NCBI GenBank assembly: GCA_964452775.1
Contig: CAYVQP010000040.1
Coordinates: forward strand, 1-41,012
DNA: 41,012 bases
Reading direction: 5' to 3'
From: JACKCB01 sp964452775
GTDB lineage: Bacteria > Chloroflexota > Anaerolineae > Promineifilales > Promineifilaceae
Both the position numbers and the translations under genes were made by a program. Shown here in pieces: positions 31,392 through 38,472 of the stretch; the stretch's first letter is position 1; each line of letters opens with the position of its first letter. A model generated the notes under the pieces. It was not told the DNA's origin. It saw only the letters and a list, made by a program, of their open reading frames with translations, and made no database searches.

Positions 31392-31742
31392 TTATGGCTG
31401 GCCGAATACGACATCTTCTACATGAATGTTAACGGCCCGAACCGGGATTCCGACCATCTTGTCCATCGCCTCTCGCACGGCGGCCTGGGCCGTCTCACTG
31501 CAGCGCCTGACATTGACGCCGGGATCAACCAGGAGGTAGATGTCAAACGCCAGTCTATTATCCTCAAAACTCAAAACAATGCCATCATGCCGGGTGGCGC
31601 GGCGGAACAGGTTGGTGACGTCCGATGGTATCGGGGCCATTTCACGCACACCTTCGATAGAGAGCACTGTCTCCCTGGCAATAGTGATCAACACTTCCGG
31701 CGCTACTTCGATGCGCCCCATACTCTGCCGCTGCTCGCTCAT
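31392..31742 (-). CDS. Asp23/Gls24 family envelope stress protein
   Basis: A 116-aa cytoplasmic protein of the Asp23/YloU family, whose members gather at the membrane in Gram-positives; the exact function is unclear. Motifs: GRIEVAPEVLITIARETVLSIEGV at the start and VREAMDKMVGIPVRAVNIHVEDVVF at the end, both typical. I start at ATG 31742 with AGGTG just upstream; the longer frame runs into fabG. It lies 16 nt after fabG. A second paralogue occurs at 40244-40624. Confidence 0.9.
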   Translation of the reverse strand: MSEQRQSMGRIEVAPEVLITIARETVLSIEGVREMAPIPSDVTNLFRRATRHDGIVLSFEDNRLAFDIYLLVDPGVNVRRCSETAQAAVREAMDKMVGIPVRAVNIHVEDVVFGQP

Positions 31743-31758
31743 TTGATCACCTGTCTCC

Positions 31759-32511
31759 CTACATGGCCATGCCGCCGTCAACGCGGATCACTTCGCCGGT
31801 AATATATTCAGCGCGATTGGAAGCGAGAAACGTGACCAGATAGGCCACCTCTTCCAATTTGCCCAGGCGCCCCAACGGGATGTGATCGAGCGCCATCTGC
31901 ATCAGTTCGTCCGACAGCGCGGCGGTGATATCCGTGGGAAAGAAGCCCGGCGCGACGGCATTGACCGTGATCTGCCGGGAGCCCATCTCCTTGGCCAGCG
32001 ACTTGGTAAATCCAATGATGCCGGCTTTGGAAGCGGCGTAGTTCGTTTGCCCACCCTGCCCGGCCAGACCGACCACCGAAGAGATATTGATGATTCGTCC
32101 GCCTTGCTTGCGGCGCATCATCGGCCGCAACGCCGCCTTGGAGCAGTTGAACATGCTCTTTAGATTGGTGTCCAGCACCGTGTCCCAATCTTCTTCCTTC
32201 ATCAGCATGATCAGCATGTCGCGGGTAGTGCCGGCGTTATTGACCAGGATATCCAGCTGCCCATAAGCATCTGTGGTCGCCTTCACCAGCTCCTGGGCTT
32301 CTGCCAACTTGCTCACATCAGCCCGAACGGCCATCGCCGCGCCGCCGGCTTCCTCGATGCCGGCGACTACCTGCCGGGCAAGCGCCTCGTTTCCCAGATA
32401 GTTTACCACGACTTTCGCGCCGTTCCTGGCCAGATCCTCGGCGATGGCCCGGCCAATACCGCGTGACGCGCCGGTAACGATGGCTACCTTGTCTGCGAGC
32501 AACTGCTCCAT
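31759..32511 (-). CDS. fabG: 3-oxoacyl-ACP reductase
   Basis: NADPH-dependent SDR that reduces 3-oxoacyl-ACP in fatty-acid elongation. Cofactor motif VTGASRGIGRAIAEDL, NNAGTTRDMLIML, the catalytic Ser in INISSVVG, and Tyr-Lys in YAASKAGIIGFTKSLAKE are all present. The end VTFLASNRAEYITGEVIRVDGGMAM is typical of FabG. I use ATG 32511 (250 aa); GTG 32517 nearer GGGAG is equally possible. It lies downstream of fabD with a 37-44-nt gap. No acpP or fabF is in the window. Confidence 0.95.
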   Translation of the reverse strand: MEQLLADKVAIVTGASRGIGRAIAEDLARNGAKVVVNYLGNEALARQVVAGIEEAGGAAMAVRADVSKLAEAQELVKATTDAYGQLDILVNNAGTTRDMLIMLMKEEDWDTVLDTNLKSMFNCSKAALRPMMRRKQGGRIINISSVVGLAGQGGQTNYAASKAGIIGFTKSLAKEMGSRQITVNAVAPGFFPTDITAALSDELMQMALDHIPLGRLGKLEEVAYLVTFLASNRAEYITGEVIRVDGGMAM

Positions 32512-32554
32512 CTCCACTCTTCTCCCAATCCGAGGCGTGCGGCTCTGGTCCGCT

Positions 32555-33466
32555 TCAGTCCAGGTCAGTAAATCGTTGCCGATTGGCGGCGCGATCGATG
32601 CGCCGCATCAGCTTGTCCAGCACATCGCCCGGCCCGACTTCCACAAAAGTCTCGACCCCCTGTTCACGCAGGTAGAGCATGGAGGCGGTCCATTGTACGC
32701 CGCCGGTGAGTTGTCCGGCCAGTTCCGCGCGGATCTCAGCCGGCGTTTGCAGCGGCCCGGCGCTCAGGTTGGCGATTACGGGCATGTCAGGGGCCGCAAC
32801 CGGGGTGGCGGCGACGTCACGCGCGAACGCTTCCGCCGCCGAGGCCATCAACGGGGAGTGGGCGGCAATGGTGATCGGCAGGAGCACGACCTTGCGCGCC
32901 CCCGCCGCCTCTGCACTTTCCATCGCCGCTTGCAGCGCGTCGCGATCCCCGGAGATAACTACCTGACCCGGGGAATTATCGTTGGCGATCTGCACCGGGC
33001 GTCCGGCTTGCCGGGTAGCGACGGCGCACACTTCCTCGACGACCGGCGTGTCCAGGCCGAGAATGGCGGCCATGGCTCCCGGCCGGCGCTCTCCGGCTTC
33101 CTTCATCAGCACGCCGCGCCGGCGGACCAGCGCCAGCCCGTCCGCAAATGCCAGGCTGCCGGCGGCTGCCAGGGCGGATAATTCGCCCATGCTGTGGCCG
33201 GCCACGAAATCGGCGGGCGGCCAATCCCCGCGTTCCTGCATCACCGCCCAGGCCGCCAGGCTGGTGGTGAAGAGGGCCGGCTGCTGGTTCACGGTGTCGG
33301 TCAGTTCATCTTCGGGTCCATGGAAGCAAAGCGCCGAGATGGAAAAGCCGAGCAACTCATCCGCATGATCAAAAACAGCACGTGCCGCCGGTTCACGCTC
33401 ATAAAGCGTGCGTCCCATGCCCACGTGCTGCGATCCCTGTCCGGGAAAAAGATAAGCGGTCTTCAT
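32555..33466 (-). CDS. fabD: Malonyl-CoA:ACP transacylase
   Basis: Loads malonyl groups on ACP for fatty-acid synthesis. The N-terminal GQGSQHVGMG, the nucleophile Ser in VAGHSMGELSALAA (GHSxG), and the catalytic His region (AAHSPLMASAAEAF) are present. The 303-aa length is normal. The start ATG 33466 is fixed by homology (MKTAYLFPGQGSQ), yet no Shine-Dalgarno is evident. The 60-nt spacer to rpmF carries nested inverted repeats (GGCCTC/GAGGCC and GTAAACGGC/GCCGTTAAC) that may shape expression. plsX and fabH, often placed between rpmF and fabD, are absent here. Confidence 0.95.
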   Translation of the reverse strand: MKTAYLFPGQGSQHVGMGRTLYEREPAARAVFDHADELLGFSISALCFHGPEDELTDTVNQQPALFTTSLAAWAVMQERGDWPPADFVAGHSMGELSALAAAGSLAFADGLALVRRRGVLMKEAGERRPGAMAAILGLDTPVVEEVCAVATRQAGRPVQIANDNSPGQVVISGDRDALQAAMESAEAAGARKVVLLPITIAAHSPLMASAAEAFARDVAATPVAAPDMPVIANLSAGPLQTPAEIRAELAGQLTGGVQWTASMLYLREQGVETFVEVGPGDVLDKLMRRIDRAANRQRFTDLD

Positions 33467-33526
33467 TTGTTAACGGCTTCGTGGAGGCCGAACGGGCCTC
33501 GCCGGCCAATAAACGTTCGCCGCCGT

Positions 33527-33712
33527 TTACTCTTCCAACGCCGGCTTTATTTGCCGCGAATTGTATGTCCCGCACACATCGCAAACGTAGTGCGGCTTCT
33601 TCATCTCACCACATTTCTCGCACTTCACCAGGTGGGGGGCGGTCAACGCATCATGCGTCCGTCGCCGGTCCCGGCGCGCTTTGGAGACCTTTCGTTTTGG
33701 TAGGGCGCCCAT
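33527..33712 (-). CDS. rpmF: 50S ribosomal protein bL32
   Basis: A 61-aa zinc-ribbon ribosomal protein. It starts MGALPKRKVSKARRDRRRTH, and the zinc site is CEKCGEM … CDVCGTYN. The length is normal for L32. It heads the rpmF-fabD-fabG-asp23 run, the common coupling of L32 with fatty-acid genes. The promoter is TTGACA/TATAAT at 33803-33776, with a hairpin plus T-run right at the expected transcript start. Confidence 0.97.
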   Translation of the reverse strand: MGALPKRKVSKARRDRRRTHDALTAPHLVKCEKCGEMKKPHYVCDVCGTYNSRQIKPALEE

Positions 33713-33742
33713 GATAGTTCCTCAATACCTCGATCAACAGAC

Positions 33743-33768
33743 AAAAAATACGCGGCGCTTTCGCCGCG
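33743..33768 (-). terminator. Terminator-like hairpin at the 5' end of the rpmF transcript
   Basis: Minus strand: CGCGGCG-AAAG-CGCCGCG (33768-33751), then TA and six Ts (33748-33743). It begins at about the rpmF transcription start and lies downstream of the coiled-coil gene stop, so it can end that gene's mRNA. Being in the first bases of the rpmF mRNA, it might also act as a 5' stem or attenuator. Confidence 0.75.
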
Positions 33769-33775
33769 ACAGGTG

Positions 33776-33803
33776 ATTATATCGCACTCAGGAGTGGTGT
33801 CAA
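33776..33803 (-). promoter_or_regulatory. Consensus sigma-70 promoter of rpmF
   Basis: Minus strand: TTGACA (33803-33798), 16-bp spacer, TATAAT (33781-33776). Both hexamers match consensus. The -35 starts 8 bp after the stop codon of the upstream gene. Confidence 0.88.
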
Positions 33804-33810
33804 GCAGCGA

Positions 33811-34302
33811 TCAGTGCTGCGGTTGCTTTTCACGGATAGGGGATGCGCCCAACGGCTGCTGCTCTACCTGCACCTTGCGCAGCCCGTTGCGCACTACGGT
33901 CAGCGAATGGACGAGGTCCTCTTCCAATTTGGAGAGGACATCCACTACATAGGCATCCGCATCCTGGCGTAAGACATCCGATTCACGCTCGGCCAACTCC
34001 ATCAGGTTCTGAGCGCGTTTCTCGGCCGCGGCGCTGACACTGTCCCGGCGCACCAATTCGCCGGCTTCGTGCTTGGCAAGCTGCCGGATGCGGTCGCCTT
34101 CCTCCTTGGCCTGGGCCAGGATGCGCTCCTTTTCCGCCTCAATGCGGTTGGCGCGCTTCACCTCTTCCGGGATGGCCACGCGCAATTGGTCAACGATGTT
34201 GAAAATCTGATCTTCGTCAACCAGGAGTAACGAGGTCAGCGGCAACCGCCGGCTGTCACTAAGTACTTGCTCCAGTCTATCCACCAGGTGCTGAATGTCC
34301 AT
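33811..34302 (-). CDS. Coiled-coil protein (DivIVA/AtpF-like)
   Basis: A 163-aa soluble protein dominated by a long, heavily charged helix: KRANRIEAEKERILAQAKEE, then GDRIRQLAKHEAGELVRRDS and AAAEKRAQNLMELAERESD. Such composition gives weak matches to DivIVA or ATP synthase b subunit, but no membrane helix is present and there is no ATP synthase context, so I leave function open. ATG 34302 has AGGAA upstream. A TATAAT at 34363-34358, inside the gap to coaD, is a probable own promoter. The gene follows coaD on the same strand; a scaffold role is only a guess. Confidence 0.7.
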   Translation of the reverse strand: MDIQHLVDRLEQVLSDSRRLPLTSLLLVDEDQIFNIVDQLRVAIPEEVKRANRIEAEKERILAQAKEEGDRIRQLAKHEAGELVRRDSVSAAAEKRAQNLMELAERESDVLRQDADAYVVDVLSKLEEDLVHSLTVVRNGLRKVQVEQQPLGASPIREKQPQH

Positions 34303-34357
34303 GCGGCGTTCCTGCTATGTTTTTTACTGCAAACGAGAGAATGGGTTCCGATGCGCC

Positions 34358-34387
34358 ATTATACCGTTGCCGGCGTCAGTCACGCAA
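34358..34387 (-). promoter_or_regulatory. Promoter of the coiled-coil gene
   Basis: Minus strand: TTGCGT (34387-34382), 18-bp spacer, perfect TATAAT (34363-34358). The -35 overlaps the last codons of coaD. Leader about 50 nt. Confidence 0.55.
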
Positions 34388-34906
34388 CGTCACCGGTCGA
34401 GTGTAATTCGACGAATCTTTATTGAAAGTCCTGTGCAACGCCTGGGCCACGTTGGGCGGCACCATACTGCTGACATCACCGCCAAACGAGGCGATCTCGC
34501 GCACCGTCGTGCCGCTGAGAAAGGTATGTTGTTCGCGGGTCATAAGGGTGACCACTTCAACTTTAGGGCTCAGACGTTGATTGGCCAGCGCCATCCGGAA
34601 CTCGAACTCAAAGTCAGAGAAGACGCGCAGGCCACGCACGATCACCCGCGCCCCTACCTCACGCGCAAAGTCCACCGTCAGGCCGCTGTAGCTGACGATG
34701 CTGATGTTGTCCGCCCGGCCATCCAGCGCCTCGACGATCATGTTCACCCGCTCTTCCGGCGAAAAGAGCAGCGACTTGGACGGCACCCCGTGATCGTAGA
34801 CGCCGACCACCAGATCATCGAATATCGCCGCCGCCCGGTTGATCAGATCCAGATGACCATAGTGCACCGGATCAAAGGTGCCGGGGTAGATTGCGCGTAC
34901 TTTCAA
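34376..34906 (-). CDS. coaD: Phosphopantetheine adenylyltransferase
   Basis: Penultimate step of CoA synthesis: adenylates 4'-phosphopantetheine. The nucleotidyltransferase motif TFDPVHYGH, the GLRVFSDFEFEFRMALANQ block and the C-terminal LSGTTVREIASFGGDVSSMVPP are clear. I start at TTG 34906 (MKVRAIYPGTF) behind GGAGAAAG. The longer frame adds cysteine-containing residues that derive from a family-A repeat. This gives 176 aa, slightly longer than usual because of a C-terminal tail. It lies downstream of recG across that repeat. Confidence 0.95.
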   Translation of the reverse strand: MKVRAIYPGTFDPVHYGHLDLINRAAAIFDDLVVGVYDHGVPSKSLLFSPEERVNMIVEALDGRADNISIVSYSGLTVDFAREVGARVIVRGLRVFSDFEFEFRMALANQRLSPKVEVVTLMTREQHTFLSGTTVREIASFGGDVSSMVPPNVAQALHRTFNKDSSNYTRPVTLRD

Positions 34907-34932
34907 GATTCTTTCTCCCGCTAAAAACTTGG

Positions 34933-34998
34933 AAACCCCGCAGTTCTGGCAACGCACGTTGGCCCAGGAATGAACCGCTGAAAGACCTGCGGGTCTTT
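34933..34998. repeat. Family A hairpin, degenerate copy
   Basis: AAACCCCGCAG (34933-34943) pairs with CTGCGGG (34987-34993). The right arm has lost one G, and by itself forms a perfect hairpin AAAGACC-TGCG-GGTCTTT (34981-34998). Between recG and coaD. Confidence 0.75.
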
Positions 34999-35008
34999 GA
35001 GAAGACCA

Positions 35009-37582
35009 CTAACTAATGTCTCCGGCTGTTTCCCAGAAATGAGCCACCTGCTCACGCAATAACTGGTGCTCCGGCTGTTCAAGCAGGGCATCATTCTGGA
35101 ATAACACCTGCGCTTCTTCGCGGGCTTCCTCCAACAGGCGCACATCCAACAGTGAGGCCAGGCGCAACTCCGGCAGCCCGCTCTGCCGCCGGCCAAAGAA
35201 CTCACCCGGCCCGCGCAGCTCCAGGTCCTTCTCGGCCAGGAGGAAGCCATCGTTCGTCTTCTCCAGCGCCCGCAGACGCTCTTCCGCCTCCTGGCTGGTA
35301 CTATCCGCTACCAGTAAACAATAAGATTGGTGCACCCCGCGCCCAACCCGGCCGCGGAACTGATGCAATTGCGCCAGGCCAAAGCGATTCGCCCCTTCAA
35401 TGAGCATCACCGTGCTGTTCGGCACGTCTACGCCCACCTCGATCACTGAGGTAGAGACGAGGATATTCGTCTCGCCTCTCACAAAAGCGCGCATGACCTG
35501 TTCCTTTTCCTCCCCATTCATGCGCCCATGCAACAGACCCAGCTTCAAGTCGGGAAAGACCTGCTCTTGCAATCGGGCATGTTCCTCGACCGCGGCTTTC
35601 TCATCGATCTTGTCTGACTCCTCCACCAGCGGACAGATAATGAAAGCCTGCCGGCCCTGCTGGATCTGGCCGCGCACAAATGAGTAGGTGCGTTCACGCT
35701 CGCCGGGGCGGATCCAATCGGTTTTGATCTCCTGCCTGCCGGGCGGCATCTCGTCCAGCACTGAGATATCCAGGTCGCCATACATGGATAGCGCCAATGT
35801 GCGCGGGATGGGCGTCGCGCTCATCACCAGCAGGTGGGGATTTAGCTGTCCGGCAGGGTGACCGTTGCTGCCGGCCCGCGCCCCTTTGTCGCGCAACGCC
35901 TGCCGCTGGTCAACGCCGAAACGATGCTGCTCATCAATCACCACCAGGCCGAGATGCTTAAACTGCACCGGCTGCTGAATCAGCGCATGAGTGCCGATGA
36001 TCAGCTGGATGTTGCCGCCGGCGAGCTCCCGGTAGATCTGCTCCTTCTGCGCGGCGGGCGTGCTGCCTGTCAAGAGGGCCGGCTCCAGGTCCAGGCCGGC
36101 CAGCATCCGGCTCAGGCCTGCGTAGTGTTGCTCGGCAAGAATCTCGGTAGGGGCCATCAGGACGGCTTGCGTCCCGCCGGCTACCGCCAGCAACATCGCC
36201 GCCGCAGCGACAACCGTCTTGCCCGCTCCGACATCCCCTTGCAGCAGCCGGTTCATCGGCGTTTCGCTGTTCACATCGGCCGCGATCTCCCCGATCACGC
36301 GCTGTTGCGCGCCGGTCAATTGGAAAGGCAAACCCTCTACGAATTGCGAGAGCAGTGGGGAGTCCGGGGGCAGCGGCAGGCCGGGATTGGAGCGCCATTC
36401 ACGCCGCTGGCCCAACATACCCAGTTGCAGGAGCAACAGTTCGTCGAAAGCTAGCCGGCGCCGCGCCGCGTGTAGCGCTTCCTGGCTGTCCGGGAAATGC
36501 ACCTGGCGCATCGCTTGCGGGAGGGGCAACAATCGCCTGCGACGTCGCGAACTTTCCGGCAACGGATCAGGCACGCGTGTGGCCCACTGGCTCACCGCCG
36601 TCTGCATCACGTCGCGCATCTTCTTGCTGGCCAGTCCCTTGGTAAGCGGGTAGACGGGGATGATCCTGCCGGAGCGCAGGAGATCGCTGGAGAGGGGTTC
36701 CCATTCCGGCGAGTTGAATACCAGCCGGCCCAGGTATTTGTCCACTTTGCCTCTGAGCACGATCTGCATGCCCGCGCTCAACTTATCTGCCAGCCAGGGT
36801 TGGTTGAACCAGGTCGCCTCAATCCGGCCACTGCCGTCGGCAATGATCGCCTGCAACACCGTTTGATTGCCGCGAATCCTGCGCGCCCGCGCCTGCCAGA
36901 CCGTGCCGATGACGGTCACTTGCTCGCCGTATTGCAGCCGGTTGATCGGCTTCATCAGGGAGAAGTCGTCGTAGCGCCGGGGGTAGATGCGCAGCAGTTC
37001 GCCGACGGTGGTCGCGCCCAGAGTTTCCAGTCGTTGGGCGGTGGCCTGTCCGACTTCCGGCAATATGGTCACCGGCTGCATTAGACCGCGCGGGTCGGGA
37101 GGCGGCTGGTCCCCCGGCAGTGCGCTGTAATCAGGTTCATCGGCCGGCTCCTCTACAGTTCGAGGTTCGTCAGCCGGGGGAGCCGGTTCGTCTCGAAGCT
37201 CTGGGGCCTCTTCGACTACTTTAGCGGTCGAGACGCCGGCCTGCGGAAGCGGCGGCTTGTTCCTCTGAACTGGCGCTGATGGCGGGGCGGCCGGTGGTCC
37301 GGTTGGCCTTGCCTGGCGCGACGGCAGCCTACTTAACAGGTTGTCGACCATTGAGGCGCGCGCCTCCGTGCCCGGCAGCTTCCCATAGCCCGCCAGCACT
37401 TCCGCCGTCTGCTCGACCAGGGCCTTGTCACCCTCATCCGCGCCGGCTGCCATCTCTTTGCGGGCCTGCTCCACCCAGTAGCCGGCGAACTGCCCTATGC
37501 CGCCGACCACCGCCTTGTTCTGATACCCTTGCTCCTTTTCCAGGAGCAGGACACGTTCTAATCGCTCAAATGCTTGTAACAT
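35009..37582 (-). CDS. recG: ATP-dependent DNA helicase RecG
   Basis: Branch-migration helicase that remodels stalled forks. 857 aa against about 690 in E. coli: the extra ~165 residues are an N-terminal helical domain (MLQAFERLERVLLLEKEQGY, 1-~90) and a Pro/Glu-rich linker (~90-160). Then come the wedge OB-fold (YGEQVTVIGTVWQARARRIR), helicase motif I GDVGAGKTVVAAAA, DEQHRFGVDQRQ, SATPIPRTLALS, and the C-terminal QFRGRVGRG. ATG 37582 lies 7 nt after an extended -10 TGGTATAAT with no ribosome site, so the mRNA is probably leaderless. Downstream of degV on the same strand. Confidence 0.96.
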   Translation of the reverse strand: MLQAFERLERVLLLEKEQGYQNKAVVGGIGQFAGYWVEQARKEMAAGADEGDKALVEQTAEVLAGYGKLPGTEARASMVDNLLSRLPSRQARPTGPPAAPPSAPVQRNKPPLPQAGVSTAKVVEEAPELRDEPAPPADEPRTVEEPADEPDYSALPGDQPPPDPRGLMQPVTILPEVGQATAQRLETLGATTVGELLRIYPRRYDDFSLMKPINRLQYGEQVTVIGTVWQARARRIRGNQTVLQAIIADGSGRIEATWFNQPWLADKLSAGMQIVLRGKVDKYLGRLVFNSPEWEPLSSDLLRSGRIIPVYPLTKGLASKKMRDVMQTAVSQWATRVPDPLPESSRRRRRLLPLPQAMRQVHFPDSQEALHAARRRLAFDELLLLQLGMLGQRREWRSNPGLPLPPDSPLLSQFVEGLPFQLTGAQQRVIGEIAADVNSETPMNRLLQGDVGAGKTVVAAAAMLLAVAGGTQAVLMAPTEILAEQHYAGLSRMLAGLDLEPALLTGSTPAAQKEQIYRELAGGNIQLIIGTHALIQQPVQFKHLGLVVIDEQHRFGVDQRQALRDKGARAGSNGHPAGQLNPHLLVMSATPIPRTLALSMYGDLDISVLDEMPPGRQEIKTDWIRPGERERTYSFVRGQIQQGRQAFIICPLVEESDKIDEKAAVEEHARLQEQVFPDLKLGLLHGRMNGEEKEQVMRAFVRGETNILVSTSVIEVGVDVPNSTVMLIEGANRFGLAQLHQFRGRVGRGVHQSYCLLVADSTSQEAEERLRALEKTNDGFLLAEKDLELRGPGEFFGRRQSGLPELRLASLLDVRLLEEAREEAQVLFQNDALLEQPEHQLLREQVAHFWETAGDIS

Positions 37583-37589
37583 TTGGGGG

Positions 37590-37598
37590 ATTATACCA
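37590..37598 (-). promoter_or_regulatory. Extended -10 promoter of recG (leaderless)
   Basis: Minus strand: TGG-TATAAT (37598-37590), ending 7 nt before the ATG at 37582. No good -35. The expected transcript starts within about 1-2 nt of the ATG. Confidence 0.6.
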
Positions 37599-37621
37599 CG
37601 TGTTGGCGGCGGGGAACGGGT

Positions 37622-38467
37622 TCAGGAGGCAGCCAGAATGCAGGCCAGACCAACCGCCCTGGGGCCGATATGAGCGCCAATTGCCGGGGTCACTTCCACC
37701 ATTTCCGGCGTCACGCCCCCCGGGAAAAGGTTGCTCAGGCGCTGTCGCAGTTGGCCGGCTTCTTCTTCGGCGGCGGTGTGCAGGATGGCTAATTGTTCCA
37801 TCGGGCCGAGCGAGTTGGCAAGCTGGATAAGCTCCTCTACCGCCCGGCTGTGGGTGCGAATGCGGGCAATAGACTTCGCCTCTCCCTGCTGCACGCTGAT
37901 CACCGGCTTAATTTTCAGCAAGGTCCCCAACCCGAACTCCGCCCAACTTGCCCGGCCGCTCTTGCGCAGGAACTCTAACGTGTCCAGCACCGCCAATACT
38001 CGCGTGCGCCGGACCTTCTCCTGTAGATCGGAGACGATCTCAGCCAGGTTCCGGCCGGCCGCCGCCGCTCGGGCGGCAGTCAGCGCCAGCAGACCCAGGC
38101 CCATGCTGAGCTGTTGGGAATCAAACAATTCCACCGGCACGGACTCCGTCGCATTGGCCCCCGCCTGAGCCGCATTAAGTATGCCGCTGAGAGAGCCGGC
38201 CACGTGGATCGAGAGCACGGCAGTAGCGCCCTCAGCAGCCAATCGTTCGTAGACTTCTGTGAAAGCGCCGGCAGCCGGGGCGGCGGTCGTCGGCGAAGAG
38301 GCGTAATGGGGAAGCTGTTCGTAAAACGTCTGCCGGCTCAATTCGACCCCGTCCAGGTAGCTCTGGTCGCCGATATTGATGTAGGCCGGCAGGACTGTGA
38401 TCCCGGCTTCGCGAGCCAGATGTTCCGGCAAGTCGCAGGTGCTGTCGGTCACCACTCGAACGGTCAT
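37622..38467 (-). CDS. DegV family fatty-acid-binding protein (FakB-like)
   Basis: A 281-aa two-domain DegV protein. It starts MTVRVVTDSTCDLPEHLARE, with the TDST/SDL lipid-site pattern. It contains TTAAPAAGAFTEVYERLAAEGATAV and DTLEFLRKSGRASWAEFGLG, and ends ITPAIGAHIGPRAVGL with the GPGA-like loop. Family knowledge: FakB proteins bind a fatty acid for phosphorylation by FakA. Gap to the FakA-like gene is 5 nt, supporting a working pair. ATG 38467. The next gene, recG, has its own -10. Confidence 0.92.
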   Translation of the reverse strand: MTVRVVTDSTCDLPEHLAREAGITVLPAYINIGDQSYLDGVELSRQTFYEQLPHYASSPTTAAPAAGAFTEVYERLAAEGATAVLSIHVAGSLSGILNAAQAGANATESVPVELFDSQQLSMGLGLLALTAARAAAAGRNLAEIVSDLQEKVRRTRVLAVLDTLEFLRKSGRASWAEFGLGTLLKIKPVISVQQGEAKSIARIRTHSRAVEELIQLANSLGPMEQLAILHTAAEEEAGQLRQRLSNLFPGGVTPEMVEVTPAIGAHIGPRAVGLACILAAS

Positions 38468-38472
38468 CGGTT

